Source of the DNA: Methanolobus mangrovi
GTDB taxonomy: Archaea; Halobacteriota; Methanosarcinia; Methanosarcinales; Methanosarcinaceae
Length of the DNA stretch: 64,000 nucleotides
NCBI RefSeq assembly: GCF_031312535.1
Contig: NZ_CP133594.1
Coordinates: 930,001 to 994,000 of the forward strand
Reading direction: 5' to 3'
Made by a program: the position numbers and the translations under genes. Within the stretch, counting starts at the first letter, position 1. Every line of letters starts with the position of its first letter. Below the pieces are notes generated by a model that worked only from the letters and a program-made list of their open reading frames with translations, was not told where the DNA came from and did not search any database. Positions 1-8,609 of this stretch are shown here, piece after piece.

Positions 1-290
1 CTGGAAATACAGAAGAGCCCGTTGTCATCCTCACACATGTACCTCCCTACGGAATTCTTGACGAGGTGGGAGGCATGCACGTAGGGTGCAAAGCCCTAAG
101 CGTATTTCTTGATAAAGCTGACATTATGGTCTGCGGACATATCCATGAAGCAAGAGGTATTCGAAACTCCGGAAAAACCATAATAGTCAATCCCGGAATG
201 GCTGCATTGGGTTTTGCAGCACTTATAGATATTAATAGAGAGAATCATGAATATGATATAAGTATACAGCTACTAGAAGCTGGCAGATAA
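1..290 (+). CDS. Metallophosphoesterase, C-terminal part (5' truncated by window edge)
   Basis: The frame that ends here is open to the left edge of the window, so only the last 95 or so residues are visible. They contain the C-terminal metal-ligand motifs of calcineurin-like phosphoesterases: a THVPPYG segment, CGHIHEARG (GHxH type) and a VNPG turn. The family uses a di-metal centre to hydrolyse phosphomono- or diesters; the substrate cannot be told from this fragment. An internal ATG at 66 is not the start, because the conserved THVPPYG lies upstream of it in the same frame. It is followed after 42 bases by a lipoprotein gene on the same strand. Confidence 0.8.
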   Translation, partial: GNTEEPVVILTHVPPYGILDEVGGMHVGCKALSVFLDKADIMVCGHIHEARGIRNSGKTIIVNPGMAALGFAALIDINRENHEYDISIQLLEAGR

Positions 291-332
291 GTTATTTAAC
301 CATCCAAATTATATTATAAAGCAGGTGATCAG

Positions 333-821
333 ATGAAAGCAAAGATTTTGCTCATTTTCCTAATATTACTCTCTTTTACCGTCATCGGATGTGTTGACGA
401 AGATAAAGAGACCCCTAATGAAACTGATATGTTGAACGAAACTACAGAAGAAGTTGTCAATGAAACGGTCACTGAAGACGCAGGTATGAATGAAAGCGTT
501 GAAGAAGTAGCAGTTGACGAAGAGGAAGACCAAAAACTTGAGATTGTAGAGTCAGAAGGTCCGAAGACCTATACAATATATATGGAGAAATTCCTGACAC
601 AGCCTAACAATATAACCATTAACACAGGAGATACAGTTATATGGTTCAACCGTAATGACCCAACAAGGCTCTTCACACTTGTAAGCAATGAAGACCTTTG
701 GGAAAATACAACCATAGGATACAGATTATCCTTCAAATATACTTTCAACGAAACGGGCACATACACATACAAAGTACTCGGTTGGGAAGAAAGGATGAAG
801 GGAACCATTATTGTTAAATAA
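333..821 (+). CDS. Cupredoxin-like lipoprotein lacking copper ligands
   Basis: A 162-residue exported protein. Residues 1-20 form a hydrophobic signal ending in IGC, a lipobox-like site, so the mature protein is probably lipid-anchored outside the membrane. An acidic, Glu/Asp/Thr-rich linker (about 21-80) leads to a beta-sandwich of about 80 residues with plastocyanin-like landmarks: an [14 protein letters not shown] strand and a GTYTY...MKGTIIVK end. Copper cupredoxins have His after the first motif and Cys-x-x-His-x-x-x-Met near the end; here these places read Arg-Leu-Phe and Val-Leu-Gly-Trp-Glu-Glu-Arg-Met, so only the Met remains. A structural, non-copper role is inferred. The following trm1 reading frame overlaps its 3' end. 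Confidence 0.7.
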   Translation: MKAKILLIFLILLSFTVIGCVDEDKETPNETDMLNETTEEVVNETVTEDAGMNESVEEVAVDEEEDQKLEIVESEGPKTYTIYMEKFLTQPNNITINTGDTVIWFNRNDPTRLFTLVSNEDLWENTTIGYRLSFKYTFNETGTYTYKVLGWEERMKGTIIVK

Positions 822-843
822 GAATGAATCTTCAGGGAACCGG

Positions 844-1998
844 ATGAAAGTAAGATCTATTACGGAAGGAGATACCGAAGTCCTGGTCCCCATCCCTGTG
901 GAAGGAGCTAATTTTGCGCCATCCGCAGCCCCTGTTTTTTATAATCCGGTCATGGAGATGAATCGTGATATCTCCGTAGCTGCAACATCTGCTTTTGTTA
1001 AGAGGATGGAACCTGACCCTGAGAAGACCATCACTTATGTTGATGCCCTCTCTGCTTCGGGTATCCGTGGGCTCAGGATAGCAAATGAGACAGGTATACA
1101 CACAACCCTCAATGACTGGAGCGAAGAAGCTTGTGACCTTATACAGCAGAACATAGATAATCTGGAAATCGGGCACAATACCATTGCAAGCCATAAGAAT
1201 GCGAACGTACTTCTTCACGAGAAACATTTCAATATAGTCGACCTTGATCCATTCGGCACACCAGCACCTTTCCTGGCAGCAGCTGCCCGCTCTGTCATCA
1301 ATCTGCTTGAAGTGACGGCAACGGATACTGCACCTCTTTGCGGTGCTCACCTCAATTCAGGCATACGAAAATATGCTGCAATTCCTTTTAATAACGAATA
1401 TCACAGTGAGATGGGAGTACGTATACTCCTTGGAAGGATAGCCAGGGAATTATCACTTCAGGATAAGGCTATGAATCCTCTCCTGACCCATGCTACGAGG
1501 CATTACGTACGTACCTACCTTGAGATGAAAAAAGGTGCAAAGCAAGCTGACAAAATGCTGAAGAACATGGGATTCATTGTCCATTGTCCTGCATGTGGAA
1601 ACAGGGAAGCTATCTACGGCCTTGCGGCCCATATTGAAGAGAAATGTGGTCGTTGTGGTGAAAAGAATATGCTTGGTGGGCCTATGTGGCTTGGGAAAAT
1701 ACATAGTCCCGATTTTTGTAGCGAAACCATTGCAGAACTGGAAGCTCGCAACTGCGGCACCAAACAATTAGCCATCAAGATGCTTGAATTATGCCGGGAT
1801 GAACTGGATATTCCAATGTTCTATGACCAGCACCTGATATGTAAAAAACTTGGAGTTTCCGCTTCTGCAATTGAAACAGTTATACAGGAGCTCCGGAACA
1901 GAGGATTTAAAGCTTCAAGAACACATTTTAGTGGTATTTCTTTCAAAACGGATGCAGATATATCGGATATTGAGATAATTATAGCTGATCTCCGATAG
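844..1998 (+). CDS. trm1: tRNA (guanine(26)-N2)-dimethyltransferase
   Basis: Trm1 transfers one or two methyl groups from SAM to N2 of G26 in tRNA. The protein shows the family order: N-terminal [19 protein letters not shown], an SAM-binding [12 protein letters not shown], the catalytic [12 protein letters not shown] motif, and a C-terminal zinc-ribbon-like pair CPAC...CGRC near residue 265. At about 385 residues it has full family length. The frame is open from an ATG at 811, inside the upstream gene, but the ATG at 844 sits a few bases after an AGGGA element and gives the normal N-terminus, so I prefer it. The gene may be cotranscribed with the lipoprotein gene before it. Confidence 0.93.
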   Translation: MKVRSITEGDTEVLVPIPVEGANFAPSAAPVFYNPVMEMNRDISVAATSAFVKRMEPDPEKTITYVDALSASGIRGLRIANETGIHTTLNDWSEEACDLIQQNIDNLEIGHNTIASHKNANVLLHEKHFNIVDLDPFGTPAPFLAAAARSVINLLEVTATDTAPLCGAHLNSGIRKYAAIPFNNEYHSEMGVRILLGRIARELSLQDKAMNPLLTHATRHYVRTYLEMKKGAKQADKMLKNMGFIVHCPACGNREAIYGLAAHIEEKCGRCGEKNMLGGPMWLGKIHSPDFCSETIAELEARNCGTKQLAIKMLELCRDELDIPMFYDQHLICKKLGVSASAIETVIQELRNRGFKASRTHFSGISFKTDADISDIEIIIADLR

Positions 1999-2106
1999 AA
2001 ATATATACTATTTTTATTTTAATGATATATATTATAATATATAATACAAGGTATGATGATTTTTTCAACCAAGGGTTCGAAATATTATAGATAAAGGGGA
2101 ACTTTC

Positions 2107-2688
2107 ATGACAAAAGGATATGCTGAGCAATTGTTTTTACAGGAGAAACCAACCCTTGCCCTTCTGGCTATATGGTCTCTACAGAAAACCTATGCATCAG
2201 TTATTACAAAAGAGATAAATTCGACTTTTGCCCACACAACCAAAATACTATCAAAAATGGAAGATCACGGCCTGGTGCAATTTTCAGTTGAAGGGCGTGT
2301 TAAATATGTTGAACTTACCGAACATGGGTACAGAGTAGTTGATTCTCTTAAAAATCTGATAATGGCAATTGAAGGAGAAACGCCTGATAGCATAGGAGAG
2401 ACTGAGAACGAAGAGTCTGCCACACAGGATGCAGAAGTCTCAGATAATGACAAAAAACTAACCAAAGAACATATTGACAGGTTGCATGAGCAGATAATAT
2501 CTACATACAACAATCTTTTCAATGAAAATTCAGAACCTCAGGTAATGAAGATGAAAATTGGTCCCTTTAGCCGGGATATCCAGTTACTTTTAAATTCAAT
2601 AGAAGAGAATGAGAACCTTATCGACGATGAAGATCTGGATAAGCTCAACGAGATACAGAACATCTTCGACCTGGCGATGAAGCAATAA
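2107..2688 (+). CDS. Winged-helix (MarR-like) DNA-binding protein
   Basis: The first 85 or so residues form a winged helix: helices with KPTLALLAIWSLQ, a recognition segment FAHTTKILSKMEDHGLV, and a wing ending GRVKYVELTEHGYRV, as in MarR/PadR-type archaeal regulators. The rest is acidic and helical with a low-complexity Glu/Asp stretch (about 95-120) and no recognised domain. It probably binds DNA as a transcription factor; its target is unknown. It lies 16 bases upstream of the DUF2110 gene on the same strand, so the two are probably cotranscribed. The 108-base gap upstream is very A/T-rich and holds TATA-like runs. Confidence 0.7.
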   Translation: MTKGYAEQLFLQEKPTLALLAIWSLQKTYASVITKEINSTFAHTTKILSKMEDHGLVQFSVEGRVKYVELTEHGYRVVDSLKNLIMAIEGETPDSIGETENEESATQDAEVSDNDKKLTKEHIDRLHEQIISTYNNLFNENSEPQVMKMKIGPFSRDIQLLLNSIEENENLIDDEDLDKLNEIQNIFDLAMKQ

Positions 2689-2704
2689 TTGAAAGGATAA
2701 TAAA

Positions 2705-3391
2705 ATGGTCACTGTAAAACTATTATTAAAAATATATGGCAACAGGGAAAGAGCATTTCATTCTGCAGAAGTGTTGATAAGCAATGAACTAAAAGAGCTT
2801 GATGCTTCCGCAAAATTCTCCGTATCGGATGATAACTGGCTGATGGTCGATGTCAGTGGAGAGGACAGCGAATTTGCATCCAATTTCCTTGGCAGTAAAT
2901 TTGGGATGCCAGTCACAGAGCTTACTAAGAATGAAGTTTACTCCGGCGTTATACACCAGATACGTGAGAAGGAAATAATAGTTGATGTCGGGACCCTTGT
3001 TAGCATTCCCCAAAATAACCTTACAATTCTTGGAGCCGGAAATGCAAGACAGATAGCTACCCGCTTTGGAATGATCAAGCATTTGCCTGTCAAAATAGAG
3101 GTTACGGATGAATCAGCAAAAGTAGGTGCTTTTACAAAATCACAGGCAGATATCTGGTGGGGCTGGAAAAAGTCAGAACAGGACAGAGTAATAGCCAATG
3201 CAGTTACACGCTCTGAACTTAAAGCTGCCGTCAAAAGAACCGGGCACGCAAGGGATATCTACGGAATTGAAAGACTGGGACTCATGGAACATATGATAAC
3301 CTGCAGAGAAACCAGTGATGGACCTGGAATTGTTGCTGCTATTGGCAGATTTATAAAAGGAGAACTTGGCGTTATAAAAGCATCAAGTTAA
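2705..3391 (+). CDS. DUF2110 family protein
   Basis: A 228-residue protein that I recognise as the archaeal DUF2110 family, whose molecular function is not established. It has no signal peptide or membrane span. The middle (about 75-115) resembles a small beta-barrel (VYSGVIHQIREKEIIVDVG), of the kind seen in S1/OB-type RNA-binding domains, and the C-terminal part is helical; an RNA- or transcription-related role is therefore only a guess. I recall family members next to transcription-factor genes, which fits the winged-helix gene just upstream. Its stop overlaps by 4 bases the stop of the convergent msvR gene. Confidence 0.75.
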   Translation: MVTVKLLLKIYGNRERAFHSAEVLISNELKELDASAKFSVSDDNWLMVDVSGEDSEFASNFLGSKFGMPVTELTKNEVYSGVIHQIREKEIIVDVGTLVSIPQNNLTILGAGNARQIATRFGMIKHLPVKIEVTDESAKVGAFTKSQADIWWGWKKSEQDRVIANAVTRSELKAAVKRTGHARDIYGIERLGLMEHMITCRETSDGPGIVAAIGRFIKGELGVIKASS

Positions 3392-4128
3392 AGCAGAATC
3401 ATCTGGAAATGACAGGCATCACAATCATCATCACATTTTCCAAGCATCTGCATTATACATTCTATACCCAGTTTTTCTTTGAAAACACCTTCGAAAACAC
3501 CCTGTGCAAACGAGCATAAGGTCTTTTCCTTAATTGGTATAGAACGGCAATCAAAAAAGTTATGAACAGCTATTTTTATGGGATCGTGGCTCAGGACTTT
3601 AAAACTTCCGATGTCATGCTCTTCCCAGAAAGCCATCATTTCCTTCAGGATCTGTCCTTTTTCATTTGAAACGAAATTCCTGGAAAGACTGGCTCCGACA
3701 TCGTTCCCTATTTTTCGCATGATAGGATCACAATTCACCCCATGGGCACGGAAACCATATTGCACAGCATGGAACAAGCATTTCAAACAACCAAAGGAAT
3801 TCATATCAGGCGAGCCTATTACTTCCAGCATCTCACCATAGTGTTTCATGCCGGGTTCCTGAGAACATGCCACGTACTGACATTTTAAAAAGTAGACCTT
3901 TTTCCTCTTATCATGAACATCGGTTGCTTCTTCAAGGAGGTTTTGTGATTTTAAATCGTTAAGATGAACGGAAATTGTGGATTTGGCCTTTCCGGTGTGC
4001 TGAACGATCTCATCGAATGATCTGCAGCCACCTTTGAGAAAGTCAAGTATTTTAATCTTTACAGAACCATTAAGAGCAATAAATCCAATATCAGTGGAAA
4101 AAATAGCAGTGTTATCCCCGTTGTTCAT
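3388..4128 (-). CDS. msvR: MsvR-type redox-responsive transcriptional regulator (wHTH plus V4R)
   Basis: Residues 20-85 form an ArsR-like winged helix (IVQHTGKAKSTISVHLNDLKSQ is in the recognition region) and residues 110-243 a V4R domain rich in cysteine: Cys114, 117, 133, 194, 205, 224, 232, 236 and 239. This architecture and the 246-residue length match MsvR, a methanogen regulator whose V4R cysteines sense oxidation and which controls oxidative-stress genes and its own promoter (family knowledge). Directly upstream lies a perfect TTCG-N8-CGAA inverted repeat beside the TATA box, which fits autoregulation. The gene is transcribed convergently with the DUF2110 gene and divergently from the taw2-like gene. 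Confidence 0.87.
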   Translation of the reverse strand: MNNGDNTAIFSTDIGFIALNGSVKIKILDFLKGGCRSFDEIVQHTGKAKSTISVHLNDLKSQNLLEEATDVHDKRKKVYFLKCQYVACSQEPGMKHYGEMLEVIGSPDMNSFGCLKCLFHAVQYGFRAHGVNCDPIMRKIGNDVGASLSRNFVSNEKGQILKEMMAFWEEHDIGSFKVLSHDPIKIAVHNFFDCRSIPIKEKTLCSFAQGVFEGVFKEKLGIECIMQMLGKCDDDCDACHFQMILL

Positions 4129-4152
4129 GCAATACTCAATAAACCGACAATC

Positions 4153-4160
4153 TATTTAAA
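4153..4160 (-). promoter_or_regulatory. TATA box of msvR
   Basis: On the minus strand this reads TTTAAATA, about 25-30 bases before the msvR ATG, the usual distance from an archaeal TATA box to the transcription start. It implies a very short or absent leader. Confidence 0.6.
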
Positions 4161-4162
4161 TG

Positions 4163-4178
4163 TTCGCTATTAAGCGAA
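4163..4178. promoter_or_regulatory. Probable MsvR operator, TTCG-N8-CGAA
   Basis: The sequence TTCGCT-ATTA-AGCGAA is a perfect inverted repeat with 6-base arms. It fits the TTCG-N(7-10)-CGAA element described for MsvR in methanogens. It sits two bases upstream of the msvR TATA box, where a bound dimer could block or steer TBP/TFB, and it also lies in the leader side of the divergent taw2-like gene. Confidence 0.7.
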
Positions 4179-4262
4179 TGAGTTGTTACCGATATTCAAA
4201 GCCTTCTGTATCGTTTAAGTATCATCTATCAAACAAGAAAATCAGACAATTGCCAGATAATT

Positions 4263-5276
4263 ATGACTAAAATCATTCGCGTACCAGTAAAAGAAGCAGA
4301 AATCGTAAGACTCAGGATAATAGAAGATGGCAAGCTTGACCCGGAAAGAAAGATAAAGGTCATTGATGCTGATGAACGCTTCCTTGAAATACCTGTCACC
4401 GATGATATCGAAGGATTTGAGACTTACCAGCAGGAAGATGCCCTTTTCTACAATAAATGGCGCTCACTCAAAGAAATACTAAATGGAAGTATTAAGGAAA
4501 ATGAACTTGAAATGCTGCCTTCCGGCTGGCAGATACTTGGAGAGATAATTGTTGTTACCATCGACCCTGCAATAGAGCACTTGAAACTGAGAGTTGCAGA
4601 GGCCCTGCTTCAGATGTACCCATACTGCAACACAGTAGTACGTGACCTGGGAATAAGCGGTCAGTTCAGGTTACCTGAGAGAGAGATACTTATTGGAAAC
4701 AGTACGGAAACTATCAACAAAGAGAATGGCTGTTTTTTTAAACTCGATGTTACAAAGGTAATGTTCTCAAAGGGAAACCTCCACGAAAAAGCACTCATGA
4801 GCAGGATAGGCAAACATGAGACCATAGTTGACATGTTTGCAGGCATCGGATACTTCACCATCCCTATGGCGGTTCATGCAAAACCTGCAAGGATAATCGC
4901 CATTGAGATTAATCCCCAATCATACGCATACCTCCGAGAGAACATAACTCTGAATCACGTGGAAAACATAGTTGAAGCAAAGAACGGCGATTGTGCTGAA
5001 CTTACACCTGAGGGAATAGCAGACAGAGTAATTATGGGATATGTTGGCACCACACACCATTATCTTGAACAAGGCATCAAAGCCCTGAAAGAAAGTGGCG
5101 GTATACTCCATTACCACGAAACCACACCGGAGAGTCTGATATTTTCCAGACCTATAAGCCGCATTGAGCATGCCGCCTCAGAAATAGGCAGGCATGTGGA
5201 AATAATGGATTGCAGGAAGATCAAAAAATACTCTCCCGGCATCTGGCATGTGGTAGTAGATGCCCGGATCAGTTGA
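4263..5276 (+). CDS. taw2: Taw2/Trm5-family tRNA(Phe) G37-modifying enzyme, probably Taw2
   Basis: A 337-residue protein of the Trm5/Tyw2 fold. The N-terminal part holds LPSGWQILGEI; the C-terminal SAM-binding domain holds DMFAGIGYFTIP (about 190-201), AIEINPQSYAYLRENI, and later a DRVIMGYVG segment (about 255-263). Trm5, which makes m1G37, usually has an N-[LP]-P motif at the last position; the MGY form is typical of Taw2/Tyw2, which transfers the aminocarboxypropyl group of SAM onto the wyosine precursor at position 37. I therefore favour Taw2, with Trm5 as the alternative. It is divergent from msvR across a 134-base promoter region. Confidence 0.65.
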   Translation: MTKIIRVPVKEAEIVRLRIIEDGKLDPERKIKVIDADERFLEIPVTDDIEGFETYQQEDALFYNKWRSLKEILNGSIKENELEMLPSGWQILGEIIVVTIDPAIEHLKLRVAEALLQMYPYCNTVVRDLGISGQFRLPEREILIGNSTETINKENGCFFKLDVTKVMFSKGNLHEKALMSRIGKHETIVDMFAGIGYFTIPMAVHAKPARIIAIEINPQSYAYLRENITLNHVENIVEAKNGDCAELTPEGIADRVIMGYVGTTHHYLEQGIKALKESGGILHYHETTPESLIFSRPISRIEHAASEIGRHVEIMDCRKIKKYSPGIWHVVVDARIS

Positions 5277-5324
5277 ATCAAAATAAGGTAAAGTGAAGCA
5301 ATTACCAATTACGGAGGAATTTAA

Positions 5325-5798
5325 TTATGCTTTTTTGACCTCATTGGTAAGGTCTGCATCTATAATATAATCAAAATCTATTACTTCGGGCCATTTCTGA
5401 TCAATCAGCATAGACTGGAAACAAACACCTATCACAAGTTTCTTTTCAGTGTCCCGTAATAAGTCATCTACAAGCACTTTCATCTTTTCAGGTTCAACGC
5501 CTATCTTTGGCATTGCAAGCCCACCCAGCAGAACCACGGTATCTGCTGAAGGATCTGCTATATCACCAAGCTGCATTCCCTGAGGAGATGAAACTATAAT
5601 GCGTGCTTCACCAGATTGCAGATTTGGAAGGAATATTGATTCTTTTCCTGTTTCCCTGAGGACGAATGCCATCAGTTCTGCAAATGGTGTACAGAAACCA
5701 ACAGTACCGATAAAAGTAATCCTTTTGGATCCGTTCACAAGTTTTCTGAATTCTGTAAGCTGGCCACCGATACCTTTTGAAGTACTTATGATCTCCAT
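5325..5798 (-). CDS. DUF2124 family protein, downstream partner of mch
   Basis: A protein of 157 residues recognised as DUF2124, a methanogen family of unknown function. It has a Rossmann-like look: RITFIGTVGFCTPFAELMAF, then SADTVVLLGGLAMP and KLVIGVCFQSML, alternating strands and helices, without signal or membrane span. The frame stays open up to 5957 inside mch, but the family-like protein begins at the ATG ending at 5798 (MEIISTSKGIGG), 74 bases after the mch stop. The position behind mch suggests cotranscription and a role tied to one-carbon metabolism, which is inference only. Confidence 0.7.
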   Translation of the reverse strand: MEIISTSKGIGGQLTEFRKLVNGSKRITFIGTVGFCTPFAELMAFVLRETGKESIFLPNLQSGEARIIVSSPQGMQLGDIADPSADTVVLLGGLAMPKIGVEPEKMKVLVDDLLRDTEKKLVIGVCFQSMLIDQKWPEVIDFDYIIDADLTNEVKKA

Positions 5799-5871
5799 TA
5801 GACTGTCTCCAAAAGAAAAAAGTAATACAACCTTTAAGGTTGTATCGGTATATTTTAAACCTGTTAGAAAG

Positions 5872-6843
5872 TTAGACTTCTTTGATGCCAAAGGATTCCA
5901 GGAGAATACCAGGGTTGATCCTTCCGCTTGTAAAGGACTTCTTGCTCTTGGTATCATTCACTGTTATCTTGGCTGGTGCAAACATGCCTGCATCAACCTT
6001 GAAGAAGTCGAATTCTGCTTCCTTGAAAGTTGTGTAGAATGGCTTACCAAAGTCCCTTGATGTTGTAGATGGAGCTTTCTTTACAAAGTCTTCCAGCTTC
6101 TCTGCATCTCCGTACTCAACGGTGTAGTATGTCTCACCACAGTAGATGATACAGTCATTTGTGGAGCCCATGCATTTTGTGTCGTCGCCGACAACAGGTG
6201 CAATAGGAGCAACACCGAAACCGCTCTTGATTGTGTTTATGTCGTATCCGATGGATTCGAGCTTGTGGATACCTGTCTCAACAACACGTGCGGATATCTG
6301 AACGCATCCTGCAATTGAAGCTGTAGGTGCAACAGCAATGTAAATGTTCTCAGCATCGACACTGCAGTGTTTTGCAATGTAGTCAACAACCTCTACGGTT
6401 GGTATTGCGCCTGATTCCATTACAAGGACTGCAAATTCAGAATCATCTTTGTAACCTATTTCTTCATACAGTTCTTTTGGCTTAAGTCCCAGAGCCCTTG
6501 CAGGACCTGAACCCATTCCAAAATACTTGCCGACTGCAATTCTCCAGCCTGCATACTGGGAACCCATACATGCAATGGTAGGATTATCAGTAGCTACCTG
6601 AATAGCAGGTACTGGGATACCGTCCAGATCGAACTTGGTGTAGCTTATGTCTGCAAGGTCTGCAAGACAAAGACGGGACAGATACATTCCAGCATCGTAG
6701 CCACCTTCTACATTCACACCACAGTCAATAACGGTAGCACCGTTCTCAAGCTCTATGGACTCGACTTTCAGTTCTTCTTCCCAGTCAAGCATCTCATCGA
6801 TTATTGCTAATCCCTTTTCGTTAACACTTATCACGTTTATCAC
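5872..6843 (-). CDS. mch: Methenyltetrahydromethanopterin cyclohydrolase
   Basis: Mch catalyses the reversible hydrolysis of methenyl-tetrahydromethanopterin (or its sarcinapterin form) to the N5-formyl compound, a cytosolic step of methanogenesis. All 323 residues align by eye with the family: the N-terminal [32 protein letters not shown], the MGSGPARAL turn and [15 protein letters not shown]. Length is normal and no key region is missing. The gene leads a probable two-gene unit with DUF2124. A TATA box lies about 40 bases upstream. Confidence 0.97.
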   Translation of the reverse strand: MINVISVNEKGLAIIDEMLDWEEELKVESIELENGATVIDCGVNVEGGYDAGMYLSRLCLADLADISYTKFDLDGIPVPAIQVATDNPTIACMGSQYAGWRIAVGKYFGMGSGPARALGLKPKELYEEIGYKDDSEFAVLVMESGAIPTVEVVDYIAKHCSVDAENIYIAVAPTASIAGCVQISARVVETGIHKLESIGYDINTIKSGFGVAPIAPVVGDDTKCMGSTNDCIIYCGETYYTVEYGDAEKLEDFVKKAPSTTSRDFGKPFYTTFKEAEFDFFKVDAGMFAPAKITVNDTKSKKSFTSGRINPGILLESFGIKEV

Positions 6844-6880
6844 TCTTAACCTGTTGATCGAGTGACATTAGGCCGTTAAG

Positions 6881-6890
6881 AATATATAAT
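6881..6890 (-). promoter_or_regulatory. TATA box of mch
   Basis: On the minus strand this reads ATTATATATT, 38-47 bases before the mch start, which would give a leader of roughly 12-15 bases. Confidence 0.5.
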
Positions 6891-6974
6891 TGACGATTCT
6901 TTGCGAACATCGGATACTTTCTTTTCGCTAAGCAGTGGCATTTAACTATGATGTGTAATTAAGTCTACATCCAT

Positions 6975-6994
6975 AAAAAAGGTGGGAAAACCCC
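6975..6994 (-). terminator. T-run terminator of the hybrid kinase gene
   Basis: On the minus strand the kinase transcript would run into a weak GGGG-TTTT-CCC hairpin followed by six T, 13 bases after the stop codon. Archaeal termination depends mainly on such T tracts. Confidence 0.45.
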
Positions 6995-7006
6995 AGAATA
7001 ATGAAG

Positions 7007-8479
7007 TCATGAGTCTTTTTTGAGTGTCAGCCAGAAAACACTGCCTTGACCTTCGGGATTATCATCGACAGCTATGGTTTCCTTGTGCAGGTCCATGATC
7101 CTTTTTACAATGGCAAGACCAACACCAGTGCCGCGTATATCTTCTTTATGCAGACGCTTGAAGCGTTCAAAGACAGAAGATTTACTGGCATTCGGTACTC
7201 CGTCACCCTGATCTGTGAAACTTATCTTCCATTTATCACCAATATCGGCAACCTCTATTGTTATAGTGCTGCCCCTGGGACTATACTTTATCGAATTAGA
7301 TAACAGATTAACGAATACTCTCTCGATCATAGGATTGCCAACAGCATTGCATTCGTTTTCCATGCGAACCTTGACATTCATGTTCTTGTCTTTGATCTGA
7401 TGCATAAAGCCATCCACAGTTCCAGCTAGTATTGAATGAATATCAACTTTAACAAAACTAATATCATCCACAGATTCCAGTTTCGCCAGATGTGCTGCAT
7501 CATCTATCATCGCAATCAGTTTTTCAGTTGCATCATTCACATTTCCAAGCAAGCGTTTCTTATAATCATCGGATTCTATTTCAACAAGCAGTTCAACAAA
7601 AGATTTGATAAGGCCTGCCGGATTTAGCAGGTCATGTCGCATAACATCTGTAAAAAGATCTTTTAGGTCGTTTGACCGCTCCAACTGGACAGCATATTCT
7701 TGAAGTTGCTTTTCAGCTTTTTTAATCTCAGTGATATCTTCCCCGGATATCAGAATTCCTGTGGCGTTACCCGAATCATCAAGCAGTGGAGAATCATACC
7801 ATCTGAAAAGCCGTTCTTCACCATTGCTTATGATAACAGGGAATTCACAATACCCATAAGGTTCTATCAGCCCTGATACAAGACCACCATAATGTTTTAG
7901 TATAGCATTTACCGAATCTTTTGGAATAAATGATTCCACCCATTCACGACCAATCAATTTATCGGAATTGTAGCCCAGGAAATCAGACCCTTTCTTATTG
8001 ATGTGCGTGATCCGATAATCAATATCAAGTACTGCAACAAGTACACCGACATAATCAAGATAATGATAGGCTTTGTTCTTTTCCGTAAGGAGACTATCAT
8101 GCTGCTTCTTAATCCTCAGAAGAGAGGTTATCTTCTTGTCAAGTTCGAACTTGCCGATGGGTTTCTTTAAGAATTCATCTGCCCCTGCCTCAATTCCCTT
8201 CTGATGATCAGCCCTGCCAGTTAGAGCTGTCACCATTATTATAGGAATAAAATCGATCTTAAAATCATTACGGATGGTACGGCAAACATCATAACCATTC
8301 ATATCCGGCATCATTACATCAAGGAGTATCAGATCAGGGCACTCGTTTTGAACTTTTTTAAGTGCATCCTCACCGTTGTATGAAGTTACGATATCGTAGG
8401 TATCCCCTAGATAGACAGAAAGTAACTCGACATTCAGCGGTTCATCGTCCACTATAAGAATCTTGTATTTGGAAGGCAT
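7007..8479 (-). CDS. Hybrid sensor: receiver-PAS-histidine kinase
   Basis: A 490-residue cytoplasmic signalling protein. The receiver domain is at about 1-125, with VDDEP near residue 11, phospho-acceptor Asp54 in LILLDVMMPD and the switch Lys in FLKKPIG. A PAS domain (about 140-255) with a PAC-like GEDITEIKKAEKQ end follows. The HisKA box VMRHDLLNP carries the phospho-His near residue 282, and the HATPase shows an N box (LLSNSIKYSP), DQGDGVP and GTGVGLAIV. There is no membrane span, so the PAS domain probably senses an internal cue. Placing REC first means it may receive, rather than only send, phosphate. I use the ATG at 8479; a GTG directly before it is possible. Confidence 0.9.
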   Translation of the reverse strand: MPSKYKILIVDDEPLNVELLSVYLGDTYDIVTSYNGEDALKKVQNECPDLILLDVMMPDMNGYDVCRTIRNDFKIDFIPIIMVTALTGRADHQKGIEAGADEFLKKPIGKFELDKKITSLLRIKKQHDSLLTEKNKAYHYLDYVGVLVAVLDIDYRITHINKKGSDFLGYNSDKLIGREWVESFIPKDSVNAILKHYGGLVSGLIEPYGYCEFPVIISNGEERLFRWYDSPLLDDSGNATGILISGEDITEIKKAEKQLQEYAVQLERSNDLKDLFTDVMRHDLLNPAGLIKSFVELLVEIESDDYKKRLLGNVNDATEKLIAMIDDAAHLAKLESVDDISFVKVDIHSILAGTVDGFMHQIKDKNMNVKVRMENECNAVGNPMIERVFVNLLSNSIKYSPRGSTITIEVADIGDKWKISFTDQGDGVPNASKSSVFERFKRLHKEDIRGTGVGLAIVKRIMDLHKETIAVDDNPEGQGSVFWLTLKKDS

Positions 8480-8505
8480 CACTAGACTTACAATATATTT
8501 CTACA

Positions 8506-8515
8506 TTTATATAAA
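8506..8515 (-). promoter_or_regulatory. TATA box of the hybrid kinase gene
   Basis: TTTATATAAA lies 27-36 bases before the kinase ATG on the minus strand, predicting a start of transcription only a few bases before the coding region. Confidence 0.5.
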
Positions 8516-8609
8516 GATGTCTGATTAAATAGTACACCTATCTGGACAAACTGCATAAATCCCGAATAGGGATTCTTTATCTGCCACAGTAATCATAAAA
8601 TGCTAGCAC

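Noticed and set aside
2063-2100. GGGTTCGAAATATT resembling a tRNA T arm
   Set aside because: No acceptor, anticodon or D stem can be formed around it.
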